A DNA stretch of 64,000 bases from Aquibaculum sediminis (GCF_040712085.1 NZ_JBFCVK010000006.1:186001-250000); one strand, 5' to 3'. Shown: positions 25,894-34,997, numbered from the stretch's first letter. Program-made: numbers and translations. Notes: generated from the letters alone by a model not told the origin.

Positions 25894-26187
25894 CTAGGAT
25901 GCCTCCGCGCGGACGTCGGCGGCAATGCGCAGATCGCGCAGCGGCTTCACCTGGCGGATGCACTCCGCATAGATCGGGTGTTCCTTGTAAGCCCGCAAGG
26001 CTGCCTCATCCTCGAATTCTCCGTAGACCACCAGATCCACCTCCGAGGAGAATTGGTCGCGGCGGATGTTCTGGCTCACTTCGAAATGTCGCACGCTGGG
26101 GATGGTGCCGAGCTGCATAAGCAGCTGCTGAATCCGTTCGATATCCTGCGGGTTCTTGGCAGAGAAGAAGACAATGTGACGCAGCAT
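25894..26187 (-). CDS. Dabb (stress-responsive A/B barrel) domain protein
   Basis: This 97-residue ferredoxin-like barrel protein opens with MLRHIVFFSAKNP and has VRHFEVSQNI and the EAALRAYKEHPIYAECIRQVKPL helix typical of Dabb proteins. These act as dimeric barrels in monooxygenase-like or unknown roles. An upstream in-frame start at 26217 exists, but homology begins at MLRH. No strong ribosome-binding site is visible. Confidence 0.82.
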   Translation of the reverse strand: MLRHIVFFSAKNPQDIERIQQLLMQLGTIPSVRHFEVSQNIRRDQFSSEVDLVVYGEFEDEAALRAYKEHPIYAECIRQVKPLRDLRIAADVRAEAS

Positions 26188-26256
26188 GACGAGGTGTGAA
26201 CTCCCGAATGGTCTCAACGGAATACGGGCAAGTGAAGGAAGGCGGGCAGCGCAGCC

Positions 26257-27354
26257 TCAGCCGAGCGGCGACAGGCGCGTGACGTGACCCATTTTGCGTC
26301 CCGCGCGCGCCTCCCCCTTGCCGTAGAGATGCAGGCGCGCGGCGGGGTCGGAAAGGATCTCCCGCCAGCGGCCGGCTTCGTCGCCGAGCAGGTTACGCAT
26401 CACCGCGTTGGAATGGCGGTCGGGTGCTCCCAGCGGCAGGCCGGCCACGGCGCGCACCAACTGCTCGAACTGCGATGTGACGCAGGCATCCATGGTCCAG
26501 TGTCCGGAGTTGTGCGGGCGCGGCGCCAGCTCGTTGACCAGCACTTTGTTGTCGGTGGTCACGAACATCTCGACCGCGACCAGCCCGATCAGGTTCAGGC
26601 CTTCCGCAACGTGCCGCGCAATCACCTCGGCCCGCTCGGCAACGTCCGCCGGAATGCGCGCCGGCGCCACTGTCTGATCGAGGATGTGATCGCGATGCCG
26701 GTTCTCGACCGGGATATAGGGCGCAATCGCTCCATCCTGGCCGCGGGCGACGATGACGGAAATTTCGGCCCGGAAGTCGACGAAGCTTTCGACGATCGCC
26801 GGGCTGTCCGGGGCGTGGCGGCGCATTTCCTGCCAGGCCTGCTCCACCTGCCCCTCGCTGCGCAGCAGGACCTGCCCCTTGCCGTCATAGCCGAACTCGG
26901 CGCTTTTCAGGATGACCGGCGCGCCGAAATCCCGCAGCGCCCGTGTCATGGCTTCCGGTCCGGCCACCTCCATGTAGCGGGTGGTCGGCACATTGATCGA
27001 GCCGAGGAAATCCTTCTCGCGCAGGCGGTTCTGACAGATGTGCAGCACGTCCGCACCGGGACGCACCGGAACCCGCTCGGCCAACACCCGCGCGGTGTGC
27101 GCCGGCACGTTCTCGAACTCGAAGGTGACCACGTCCACCGCATCGGCGAAGGCGCTCAGCGCTGCCTCGTCGTCGTAAGCGGCAATCGTCGAGCGCGCGA
27201 CCACCTGTGTGGCCGGCTCGTCCGCGCCCGGGCAATAAACGTGGCAGCGAAAGCCCAGTCGCGCGGCCGCCAAGGCAGTCATGCGTCCAAGCTGTCCCCC
27301 GCCCAGGATGCCGATGGTCGAGCCCGGCGGCAGGGTGAAACGCGCTTCAGCCAT
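26257..27354 (-). CDS. purK: 5-(carboxyamino)imidazole ribonucleotide synthase
   Basis: This 365-residue ATP-grasp enzyme carboxylates aminoimidazole ribonucleotide with ATP and bicarbonate in purine synthesis. Family marks are GILGGGQLGRM at the N terminus, VILKSAEFGYDGKGQ (ATP site) and EMFVTTDNKVLVNELAPRPHNSGHWT (metal and substrate). The ATG at 27354 lies within the last codons of purE (8-base overlap), giving coupled translation. The reading frame extends further upstream inside purE, but this is not coding. Confidence 0.95.
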   Translation of the reverse strand: MAEARFTLPPGSTIGILGGGQLGRMTALAAARLGFRCHVYCPGADEPATQVVARSTIAAYDDEAALSAFADAVDVVTFEFENVPAHTARVLAERVPVRPGADVLHICQNRLREKDFLGSINVPTTRYMEVAGPEAMTRALRDFGAPVILKSAEFGYDGKGQVLLRSEGQVEQAWQEMRRHAPDSPAIVESFVDFRAEISVIVARGQDGAIAPYIPVENRHRDHILDQTVAPARIPADVAERAEVIARHVAEGLNLIGLVAVEMFVTTDNKVLVNELAPRPHNSGHWTMDACVTSQFEQLVRAVAGLPLGAPDRHSNAVMRNLLGDEAGRWREILSDPAARLHLYGKGEARAGRKMGHVTRLSPLG

Positions 27355-27844
27355 CGTCGCGAGGCTCCTCTGCCACGTTGTCGCTCTGCGCGGCACGATA
27401 GGCATCGAGCCGCTTCGCCAGGGCCTCATCGTTCAACGCGAGCACCGAGGCCGCCAGCAGCCCCGCGTTCTTCGCGCCCGCCCGGCCGATGGCCAGCGTG
27501 CCCACTGGCACGCCTCCCGGCATCTGGACGATCGACAGAAGCGAATCCATGCCCTTCAGAGCCTGGCTTTCCACGGGCACGCCGAAAACCGGCAAGGGCG
27601 TCAGGCTGGCCACCATGCCGGGCAGATGCGCCGCCCCGCCGGCGCCGGCGATGATCACCTGAAGGCCACGGTCCCGGGCGCCGCGCGCATAGTCGTAGAG
27701 CCGCTGGGGGGTGCGATGCGCCGAAACGATGCGCGATTCATGCGCAACCCCCAGTTCCGTCAGAGCCACAGCCGCATGGCTGAGTGTGGGCCAATCGGAT
27801 TGACTGCCCATGATGATACCGACCTGCGGCGCAGACACCGTCAT
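27347..27844 (-). CDS. purE: 5-(carboxyamino)imidazole ribonucleotide mutase
   Basis: This 165-residue class I PurE converts N5-CAIR to CAIR. It shows IIMGSQSDWPTL near the start, the conserved SAHRTPQRLYDYA with its His, and VIIAGAGGAAHLPGMVAS. TTGGAGCGAAGGC precedes the ATG at 27844; upstream open sequence lacks homology. First gene of the purEK pair. Confidence 0.95.
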   Translation of the reverse strand: MTVSAPQVGIIMGSQSDWPTLSHAAVALTELGVAHESRIVSAHRTPQRLYDYARGARDRGLQVIIAGAGGAAHLPGMVASLTPLPVFGVPVESQALKGMDSLLSIVQMPGGVPVGTLAIGRAGAKNAGLLAASVLALNDEALAKRLDAYRAAQSDNVAEEPRDDG

Positions 27845-28161
27845 GCCTTCGCTCCAACTGCCAACATCCGGAAAGGCCCCCGATCCGTCCTGTGACGACC
27901 CCGTGGAATTGGCCCGGGCAATCCCCGGGCGGGTGCTTTGGCGCATTATCCGTTCGCACCCGCCGCGAAACAAGCTTTGCCGCTCCGCCTGCCGCGGAAA
28001 AGCATCGCGGTTCACACCGGGTGGTCGGTCTGCCGCGTTTTCGGGGTTATCCCCTTTGCGTCTATGCACAGCAGCCTGCGTGATGTCCTAATCTGCGACG
28101 CATCGGATCCGCGCCGGGCTTCCGTGGGTATCCGGACTGCAAAAAAGAGGGCCACGCCCCA

Positions 28162-28827
28162 ATGCATGTGCTTGCCCGCGCCCGCCAGATCCAGCGCAAC
28201 CTTTCAGCCGACGGGCTGCGCGCAACGCTCTACAAGAGCTACTATTACGGCCTGGGCTACGTCTTCGATGCCGCTCACAAGCGCATCGACACCACCTCCC
28301 CGGCCACGCGCGAAACCCAGACCGAGTACGGCACCCCGCGTGGCGACCGCACGGCCGCATTTCCCTGCCATCCAGGGGTGCTGCGACGTGCGCTCGATGC
28401 GCTTGCCGTGTCTGCGAACGATGTCTTCCTGGACATTGGCTGCGGCAAGGGCCGGGCTCTGGTGGTGGCACGACGCTACCCTTTCCAAAGGGTCATCGGC
28501 GTGGACCTCATGCCCTCCCACATCCGGGTTTGCCGCCGCAACCTGGAACGCCTGGGCAGCCGCGAGCATCAGCTCATTCTCGGCGATGCGCTCAAGATCG
28601 ACTATCCGGCCGACGTGACGGTTTGCTTCCTCTTCAAACCTTTCCCCGAGCCCGTGATCCTGGCCTGCCTCGCCCGCCTCCTGCCACGGCCCCGCGCCGT
28701 GATCCTGATGGGCAGCGACGCACTGGAACAGCTTCCAGGCTACCGGCTGCAGGAGAGCTACCGCCATGGACCGTCAGAGCGTTTCGACTACCTGCTGTTC
28801 ACTCGGGAGTCCGAGGCCGAAGCCTGA
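28162..28827 (+). CDS. Class I SAM-dependent methyltransferase-like protein
   Basis: This 221-residue protein has a Rossmann methyltransferase core: motif I VFLDIGCGKGRALVVA (~91-106), acidic motif II IGVDLMPSHI, and LILGDALKIDYP. The post-III region PFPEPVILACLARLL replaces the usual substrate motif. The N-terminal ~70 residues (YKSYYYGLGYVFDAAHKRIDT) resemble DOT1-like or uncharacterised methyltransferases. Substrate unknown. It is divergent from purE and convergent with the YdcH-like gene. Confidence 0.8.
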   Translation: MHVLARARQIQRNLSADGLRATLYKSYYYGLGYVFDAAHKRIDTTSPATRETQTEYGTPRGDRTAAFPCHPGVLRRALDALAVSANDVFLDIGCGKGRALVVARRYPFQRVIGVDLMPSHIRVCRRNLERLGSREHQLILGDALKIDYPADVTVCFLFKPFPEPVILACLARLLPRPRAVILMGSDALEQLPGYRLQESYRHGPSERFDYLLFTRESEAEA

Positions 28828-28831
28828 TGTC

Positions 28832-29056
28832 TCAGGCGATGATGTCCGGGATCAGGCGATCCTCGATGCGCCCCATCATGTCCTTCAGGACGAGTTTGCG
28901 CTTCTTCAGACGCTGGATCTGCAACTGGTTGCTCAGCGGTGACTCCGAGAGCTTATCGATCACCTCGTCCAGGTCCCGGTGTTCCAAATGCAGCTGCTCC
29001 AGGCGGGCGCGCAGTGACGCCTGCTCCTCCTCGCGGTTCTCGTAATCGTCATTCAT
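28832..29056 (-). CDS. YdcH family (DUF465) small coiled-coil protein, copy 1
   Basis: This 74-residue highly charged helical protein has the DUF465 core LEQLHLEHRDLDEVIDKL ... IQRLKKRKLVLKDMMGRIEDRL. Function is unknown. A second member lies at 43119-43295; the two share only the K(L/K)(V/L)LKD core and are not recent duplicates. Confidence 0.88.
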   Translation of the reverse strand: MNDDYENREEEQASLRARLEQLHLEHRDLDEVIDKLSESPLSNQLQIQRLKKRKLVLKDMMGRIEDRLIPDIIA

Positions 29057-29210
29057 AGGCCTGGAGGGCTCGTTCTGTTCATTGGGGACCGGAGACCATC
29101 ATAGCGCTTCCCGCTGTACCCGGGGAGGGGGTGAAAACGCCGGGGAGAGTTGCAGGGGATGACGCTTTACGACACCTTGTTCTTTCTAACATGGATGCTC
29201 GAGCAGCAGA

Positions 29211-30299
29211 ATGACCAACAGGCGCAGAATTGGCGTGCTCACCAGCGGGGGCGACTGCGCCGGCCTCAATGCAATTCTGCGCGCAGTGGTCCAGCGCGCG
29301 GTTGAGGGCTACGGCTGGCACGTGGTCGGCATCCACAAGGGTACGGCCGGCCTGCTCTCCCGCCCTGTGGAGGCGGAAACCCTCGACCTCTCCCGCTTCC
29401 AGGGCGAGCTGCTGCGCCGGGCCGGCACCATTCTGGGCACCACGAACAAGGGCAATCCCTTCGATTTCCCCCTGCCCGACGGCCGGCGAATCGACCGCTC
29501 CGAGGAGATCGTCGAGGGCTTTCGAGAGCTGGAGATCGAGGGGTTGATCGGCATCGGCGGCGACGGCAGTCTCGCCATCCTCTCACGGCTGTGTGAGAAG
29601 GCGGACCTGCCGCTGATCGGCATTCCCAAGACCATAGACAATGACGTCGCGGGCACGGAGGTGGCCATCGGCTATGCCACGGCCGTCGGCGTGGCCACCG
29701 ACGCGCTCGACCACCTGCAGCCCACGGCTGCGAGCCACGACCGCGTCATGATCCTGGAGGTCATGGGGCGCGATGCCGGCCACATCGCTCTTTCGGCGGG
29801 GATTGCCGGCGGCGCCGACATCATCCTGGTCCCGGAGATCCCCTACACACTGGACAATCTCAAGCGCAAGATCGACGAGCTGCGACGGCGCGATCGCAAC
29901 TTCGCGCTCGTGGTGGTGGCCGAGGCCGTGCGCACCGAGGAGGGTGAGGCAGTCACAGCCAGTCCGGGCGCCGCCCAGGCGCGCTACGGCGGCATTGGCC
30001 ACTACATCGGTCACAAGCTGGCCGAGGCCACCGGGGCCGAAATCCGGGTCACCGTGCTGGGGCATGTGCAGCGCGGCGGCACCCCGGTGCCACGCGACCG
30101 GCTCATGGCCTCGATCTTCGGCGTTCACGCCGTGGACCTTCTGGCCGCCGGCAAACGTGACCGCATGGTGGCCTGGTCCGGCCGCACGGTCACCGACCTC
30201 GCGCTGGTCGATGTGGTGGACAAGCCCCACCGGGTCGATCCGCAGGGCGCCTTAGTCCACGCTGCCCGCGGCTTGGGCATCTGCCTGGGAGACCGCTAA
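29211..30299 (+). CDS. 6-phosphofructokinase
   Basis: This 362-residue enzyme phosphorylates fructose 6-phosphate at C1. It shows TSGGDCAGLN (11-20), GIGGDGSLAIL (114-124), the catalytic GIPKTIDNDVAGTE (137-150) and EVMGRDAGHIAL. Gly119 (the E. coli Gly104 position) argues for ATP, while Lys140 (the Gly124 position) is the PPi-enzyme residue. This Gly/Lys mix occurs in the mixed-substrate group that includes ATP-dependent actinobacterial enzymes. Effector residues of the E. coli type are not evident. The TIGR02444 gene starts two bases after the stop. Confidence 0.93.
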   Translation: MTNRRRIGVLTSGGDCAGLNAILRAVVQRAVEGYGWHVVGIHKGTAGLLSRPVEAETLDLSRFQGELLRRAGTILGTTNKGNPFDFPLPDGRRIDRSEEIVEGFRELEIEGLIGIGGDGSLAILSRLCEKADLPLIGIPKTIDNDVAGTEVAIGYATAVGVATDALDHLQPTAASHDRVMILEVMGRDAGHIALSAGIAGGADIILVPEIPYTLDNLKRKIDELRRRDRNFALVVVAEAVRTEEGEAVTASPGAAQARYGGIGHYIGHKLAEATGAEIRVTVLGHVQRGGTPVPRDRLMASIFGVHAVDLLAAGKRDRMVAWSGRTVTDLALVDVVDKPHRVDPQGALVHAARGLGICLGDR

Positions 30300-30300
30300 C

Positions 30301-30831
30301 GTGAAGCACACCGGCCGGCTCTGGAGCTTCTCACTCGCGATCTACGGCCAACCGGGCGTCCCCGAGGCCTGCCTGGCCTTGCAAGACAGCCGCGGCGCGG
30401 ACGTGAACCGGCTGTTGCATGCGCTCTGGTGCGGCGCGCTGGGCCATCGCATCACCCAGGACGAGCGCCAGAGGCTCGATGAGCAAGCCACCCCCTGGCA
30501 CGCGCAGGTCGTGCAGCCCCTGCGTGGGGTCCGGCAATGGCTCAAGGGCCGCGAAGCCATGGCGCTGGGCGAGGCGGCCGAACTGCGCCAGCAGATCAAG
30601 GCGCAGGAACTGGAATCCGAGCGGCTGGAGCAGCTGCTGCTCGAATCCACACTGGCCCCGCCGGCGGCAACCGGTGGCCCCTCCCACGCCGCCGCCAACC
30701 TCCTCGCCCTGATTCCCGCACCCCGCGGCGCGGAGCGTGACCATCTCCTGACCCTGCTCAAAGCCACCTGGCCACAGCTCGACCCCACGCGGCTGTCCGG
30801 CCTCTTCCCCAGTGAGCATGAGCAGAACTGA
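30301..30831 (+). CDS. TIGR02444 (DUF2390) family protein
   Basis: This 176-residue protein opens with GRLWSFSLAIYGQPGVPEACLALQDSRGADVNRLLHALW (read in parts: LWSFSLAIYGQPGV, ACLALQD, DVNRLL), which is the family signature. A helical charged region follows (~95-125). Function is unknown. GTG start with GGGAGACCGCTAAC before it; coupled to the phosphofructokinase gene. It overlaps the start of chrA. Confidence 0.82.
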   Translation: MKHTGRLWSFSLAIYGQPGVPEACLALQDSRGADVNRLLHALWCGALGHRITQDERQRLDEQATPWHAQVVQPLRGVRQWLKGREAMALGEAAELRQQIKAQELESERLEQLLLESTLAPPAATGGPSHAAANLLALIPAPRGAERDHLLTLLKATWPQLDPTRLSGLFPSEHEQN

Positions 30832-31348
30832 CCCGGTCAGCGAGAGGCAGGGTTCCGCCTGGGAGGTCTTTCGCATCTTCCTTGTGCTGGGCCTCACCTC
30901 TTTCGGCGGTCCTGTTGCCCACCTCGGCTACTTTCGCGATGCCTTCGTGGCGAAGCACAGGTGGCTCAGCGACCGGGCCTATGCAGACATCGTCGCGTTG
31001 TGCCAGTTCCTGCCGGGACCGGCCTCCAGTCAGGTCGGCATGGCGGTCGGGCTGCAGCGGGCTGGCTATGCCGGCATGCTGGCTGCCTGGACCGCCTTCA
31101 CCCTGCCCTCGGCCCTGCTGCTGGTGGCCTTCGCCTACGGCGCTGAGGCCCTGGGCACGGGCGCGGGCGCCGGATGGATCCAGGGCCTGAAGGCGGCGGC
31201 CGTGGCCGTGGTGGCCCACGCCCTGCTCGGCATGGCACGCAGCCTTACTCCCGACCGCGAACGGGCGACCATAGCCGTCACCGGGATGATTCTTGCGCTG
31301 TCGATACCGGGTGTGGTGGGCCAGTGGGCTGCTGGACCTGTTGAATGA
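30818..31348 (+). pseudogene. chrA: Chromate transporter ChrA, N-terminal half, truncated by IS sequence
   Basis: The open frame gives about 170 true residues of the first CHR domain: FLVLGLTSFGGPVAHLGYF, IVALCQFLPGPASSQVGMAVGL and AAVAVVAHALLGMARSL are family signatures. Similarity ends at LALSIPGVVGQ (~31324), and the last eight residues and stop come from transposase sequence. Full ChrA has ~400 residues with a second CHR domain, or works as a two-gene pair of short halves; here even the first half lacks its last helix. The missing 3' part is not found anywhere else in the window. Confidence 0.85.
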
Positions 31349-31912
31349 GGCCCTGGTCGGCGCGGCCCGGGTTCTGTCGGGCCGGGATCCGACCCCGACC
31401 GCAGGGATCATCGATAGCCAGTCAGTCCAAACCACCTAAAGCGGCGGGCCGCGTGGCTATGATGCCGGCAAGAAAACCAGGGGGCGAAAAAGGCATGTCC
31501 TGACCGATACCGACGGCAATCTGCTCGGTCTCGTCACACATGCTGCCGACCTCCAGGACCGCGACGGCGCCCCGAGCGTGATTGCCCAGGCCTGCGAGAG
31601 TTTTCCCAGCGTGACGCATGTCTTCGCCGACGGCGGCTATGCTGGCGACAAGCTGAAAGCGGCGCTTGCCACCGAGGACGGCCCCCAGATCGCGATCGTG
31701 AAGCGCCCAGCCGGCGTTCCGGGCTTCATTGTCATCGCCCGCCGCTGGGTGATCGAGCGCACCTTCGCGTGGCTTGGACGCTGTCGGCGCCTGGCAAAGG
31801 ACTGGAAGGCCTCCATCGCATCCGCCGATGCCTGGGTGCTCATCGCAGCGATCAGAAGATCCGCGCGCTTCATCGCCAAAAAATCCACCGCCGAGTTTTG
31901 AGTCGGACTCTA
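31325..31912 (+). mobile_element. IS5-family (IS427-like) remnant, 5' end missing
   Basis: The reading frame from 31326 to the stop at 31901 encodes the catalytic part of an IS5-type DDE transposase: IIDSQSVQTT, then SGGPRGYDAGKKTRGRKRH, HVFADGGYAGDKL and VIERTFAWLGRCRRLAKDW supply the D, D and E residues. The first ~100 residues are absent, and a TAA at 31437-31439 replaces the Glu of the conserved TTESGG. The element is therefore dead. Its right end (about TTTTGAGTCGGACTCT) comes within ~5 bases of the stop of the next, leftward gene. Confidence 0.88.
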
Positions 31913-31916
31913 ATGT

Positions 31917-32663
31917 TTAATGCTTCAATATTTTGTTTAAGAAATCTTTCGATCTCTCGGTAGCAGGAGCATTAAAAAACACCTTTGGCTCCGCCTGCTC
32001 TACAATTTTTCCTTCATCCATAAAGACGATACGATCTGCCACTTGTTGTGCAAATCCCATTTCATGAGATACAACAATCATCGTCATGCCTTCGCTGGCC
32101 AGATCAACCATGGTATCTAAAACTTCTTTCACCATCTCTGGATCAAGGGCAGACGTCGGCTCGTCAAAGAGCATAATTTCTGGTTCCATGCACAGCGCAC
32201 GTGCGATGGCAACTCGCTGCTGCTGGCCCCCTGAGAGTTGAATCGGATATTTATCAGCTTGATCCCGAATCCGGACTCGTTCCAGGAACTTATAGGCCCG
32301 TTCCGTAGCGGCCTCCCTCGACTCTTTTCGTATCCAAACCGGCCCCACCGTGAGATTTTTCAAAACCGTCATATGAGGGAATAGGTTAAACGACTGAAAT
32401 ACCATGCCCACTTTAAGTCGCACTTGCTCAACTGAGCGCGGGTCTACAAGTGCCACTCCGTCCACGCTGATCTTACCTTCCTGGTACGGCTCCAGGCCAT
32501 TGATACAGCGGATAAGACTTGACTTTCCAGATCCAGAAGGACCGCAGACAACTACCTTTTCGCCACGCGCAATCTGAATATTAACACCATCTAATGCCTG
32601 GAATGCACCATACCATTTCCCAACATTCTCAATAGCGATGATCGAACCGTTATTACCGACCAT
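31917..32663 (-). CDS. Polar-amino-acid-type ABC transporter ATPase (copy A)
   Basis: This ~248-residue GlnQ/HisP-type ATPase has Walker A GPSGSGKSS, signature LSGGQQQRVAIARALCMEP, Walker B IMLFDEPTSALDPEM and VVSHEMGFAQQVADRI. The ATG at 32663 follows AAGGAAAAAGCG and gives the usual family length; an in-frame GTG at 32705 overlaps the end region of the upstream ATPase. It ends the leftward island operon; the IS5 right end abuts its stop. It differs clearly from the neighbouring copy B. Confidence 0.9.
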   Translation of the reverse strand: MVGNNGSIIAIENVGKWYGAFQALDGVNIQIARGEKVVVCGPSGSGKSSLIRCINGLEPYQEGKISVDGVALVDPRSVEQVRLKVGMVFQSFNLFPHMTVLKNLTVGPVWIRKESREAATERAYKFLERVRIRDQADKYPIQLSGGQQQRVAIARALCMEPEIMLFDEPTSALDPEMVKEVLDTMVDLASEGMTMIVVSHEMGFAQQVADRIVFMDEGKIVEQAEPKVFFNAPATERSKDFLNKILKH

Positions 32664-32710
32664 CGCTTTTTCCTTATTAACTTGATCAACTGTCATTACT
32701 GACACTCATT

Positions 32711-33466
32711 CTATAAAACCATGTCCAGAAACGCCTTAGTGCGTTCGGCCTTGGGCGCCGAGAACAACTCGTTGGGTTGCGCCGTTTCAACAATTTTTCC
32801 ATGGTCCATAAAAATCACTTGATCGGCAACTTCGCGCGCAAAACCCATTTCATGGGTAACCACGACCATAGTCATCCCGCCGCGTGCCAATTCTCTCATA
32901 ACCTCAAGAACGCCCCCGATCATTTCAGGATCAAGGGCTGAGGTCGGTTCATCGAATAGGATAGCGCCTGGCTGCATGGCGAGGGCGCGCACGATCGCTA
33001 CTCTTTGTTGCTGACCGCCGGACAACTCAGTGGGATAGGAATCAGCCTTGTGCTGTAGGCCCACGCGATCCAACAGATCCAAGGCCACCGATTTCGCCTC
33101 ATCCCGCTTATAGATTCCGGCTCTTACCGGTGACAGGCAAATGTTCTGGCTCACCGTGATGTGCGGAAACAGAGCATAGTCCTGGAACACCATGCCAACC
33201 CTTTGGCGCACTCGTCGCCAAGCTGAAACAGACGCTCGTTCTACCCTCTGACCTTCTACAACGATCTCCCCGGCATCGACGGTTTCCAACCCATTGAGGC
33301 AGCGGATAAGCGTAGATTTTCCAGAACCAGATGGGCCGATAACCACAAGGACCTGTCCCCGGTGCACATCGAGATCAACCCCACCCAGCGCCGCAATGCC
33401 CTTGAATCGTTTTTCCAGCCCGCGCGCTGAAATTACCGTTTCTCGACTTTCCGTGGATACGCTCAT
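32711..33466 (-). CDS. Polar-amino-acid-type ABC transporter ATPase (copy B)
   Basis: This 251-residue ATPase has Walker A GPSGSGKST, signature LSGGQQQRVAIVRALAMQP, Walker B AILFDEPTSALDPEM and VVTHEMGFAREVADQV. The start MSVSTESRE is preceded by AAGG; it lies 16 bases after the lyase stop. Two different ATPases of the same subfamily in one operon with a single pair of permeases is uncommon; they could form a heterodimer or serve as alternatives. Confidence 0.9.
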   Translation of the reverse strand: MSVSTESRETVISARGLEKRFKGIAALGGVDLDVHRGQVLVVIGPSGSGKSTLIRCLNGLETVDAGEIVVEGQRVERASVSAWRRVRQRVGMVFQDYALFPHITVSQNICLSPVRAGIYKRDEAKSVALDLLDRVGLQHKADSYPTELSGGQQQRVAIVRALAMQPGAILFDEPTSALDPEMIGGVLEVMRELARGGMTMVVVTHEMGFAREVADQVIFMDHGKIVETAQPNELFSAPKAERTKAFLDMVL

Positions 33467-33482
33467 TATCAATGCCCTTGTG

Positions 33483-34997
33483 CTAGGCTGCCGATGCGAG
33501 GCCACTCAAACGCTTGGTTTCTTTCTCAAGCTCCCCCTCTGCCGCACGCAGACTCGCGACACGTCGACTCAGCAGCTCTGAATCCTCAGCATGCTTACTG
33601 TTTGCTGCCTCAACTAAGGCGGCCACGTCATTGGGGGACGGTCCGCCCGTCCCTTCTCGAGAAAGAACTGCCTTCACCGGATCCAATGCGTTTCTTGCAG
33701 CTTCATCGCTCATAGAAGCCGCTCTACCGATAGTTTCCACAGCTGCTTGGTCTATCAGGTCCGCACCTACTTCATCGGCCTTCAATCCGCGCTCCATTGC
33801 TAGGCGAACCACACGCCCAACCACGTGATGCGCTTCTCGGAATGACAAACCCTTCTCACGGACCAACGCGTCTGCCAGATCGGTAGCGGTAGAGTAGTTC
33901 TCCCGAACCAGTTCGAGCATCCGTTCTGGCTTAGGTTTGGCGCCTGAGACAACCACCCTTGCCGCTGGAACAGCCAGAGCCATCTCCTCAAGCGAGTCCC
34001 AGACCCACCTCATGCTGTCGCTCGTACCATCCTGGGCATGACTATAGGGGACCGCCTTGTAGGCAGCGAACGCTGAGCTTAGGGCCCCTATAAGGTGGGC
34101 TGGCCGCCCTTTCAGGTTCTCCAGGGCCGCCATATTCTTCTTCTGGGGCATGATCGAGGACGTAATAGCGACGCTATCCGGCAGGTCTAATGTGCTAAAT
34201 TCATATGTTGTCATATTATAGAAATCTTGCGCCATTCTCCCCATGGTCGTCGCCAAAAAGGTGCAAGCAGCAACAAGTTCTATGATTACATCCCGGCAAG
34301 CTATTGCGTCTTGCGCATGCCAGGCCGGTCCGTCAAATCCCAGCAAACACGCGGTTCGATCCCGATTGATTGGAAATGACGTACCCGCGAGGGCTCCTGC
34401 GCCCAATGGTGAAAGATTAAGACGACTGTATGCTTCCGAGAACCTGTTGAAGTCTCTTTGGAGGCCGCTTTCTACGCCTAGCAAATACCAACCGTACGTA
34501 ATTGGTTGCGCGGGCTGCAGATGCGTATAGCCGGGCATGACTACATCGGAATACTTCCCCGCCTGATCGATCAGAACCCGTCTAACTTCTTGCACCTCAG
34601 ACATTATTTTTATGGCCAGGTGGCGCGCACGCATTCGATCTTGAGTCGCTTTTAGATCATTGCGCGACCGGGCAACATGCATTCTTCCGCCTACATCAGC
34701 GCCTACCCGCCGAATTACCTCTGCCTCGTAGTTAAAGTAGGGATCTTCTCGGGCCGGATCCAACTCAAAGGCTGATGGCCCTTCCTCGTCGAGATCCAAG
34801 ATCACCCTTGCCAACTCGGCAGCCACAGCCTGATCCAAGATGCCCTGCTCCTCCAGCATCACAACGTGTGCTTTGTTGATTGCACTCATTAACGGCAAGG
34901 CAGGTGCAAACGACCGAAACAGCACCGGCGCCATAAATGCGGCTTGGATTTCAGGTGCCATCACCTCTTTCAAGAAGCCACTAACTTTTGATTCCAT
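33483..34997 (-). CDS. Argininosuccinate-lyase-family C-N lyase (possible EDDS-type lyase)
   Basis: This ~504-residue aspartase/fumarase superfamily member catalyses fumarate-releasing beta-elimination from an N-substituted aspartate. Visible: HVARSRND (107-114), PGYTHLQPAQP with Thr158-His159, and the mobile loop ITSSIMPQKKN (278-288) with the catalytic Ser280/281. It is longer than housekeeping ArgH (~460) and has HVAR where ArgH has HTGR. No arg genes are near; instead it sits among amino-acid ABC genes and upstream of an amine oxidase gene. A role on ethylenediamine-disuccinate or a similar aminopolycarboxylate is inferred. The start follows GGAG at six bases. Confidence 0.85.
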   Translation of the reverse strand: MESKVSGFLKEVMAPEIQAAFMAPVLFRSFAPALPLMSAINKAHVVMLEEQGILDQAVAAELARVILDLDEEGPSAFELDPAREDPYFNYEAEVIRRVGADVGGRMHVARSRNDLKATQDRMRARHLAIKIMSEVQEVRRVLIDQAGKYSDVVMPGYTHLQPAQPITYGWYLLGVESGLQRDFNRFSEAYSRLNLSPLGAGALAGTSFPINRDRTACLLGFDGPAWHAQDAIACRDVIIELVAACTFLATTMGRMAQDFYNMTTYEFSTLDLPDSVAITSSIMPQKKNMAALENLKGRPAHLIGALSSAFAAYKAVPYSHAQDGTSDSMRWVWDSLEEMALAVPAARVVVSGAKPKPERMLELVRENYSTATDLADALVREKGLSFREAHHVVGRVVRLAMERGLKADEVGADLIDQAAVETIGRAASMSDEAARNALDPVKAVLSREGTGGPSPNDVAALVEAANSKHAEDSELLSRRVASLRAAEGELEKETKRLSGLASAA

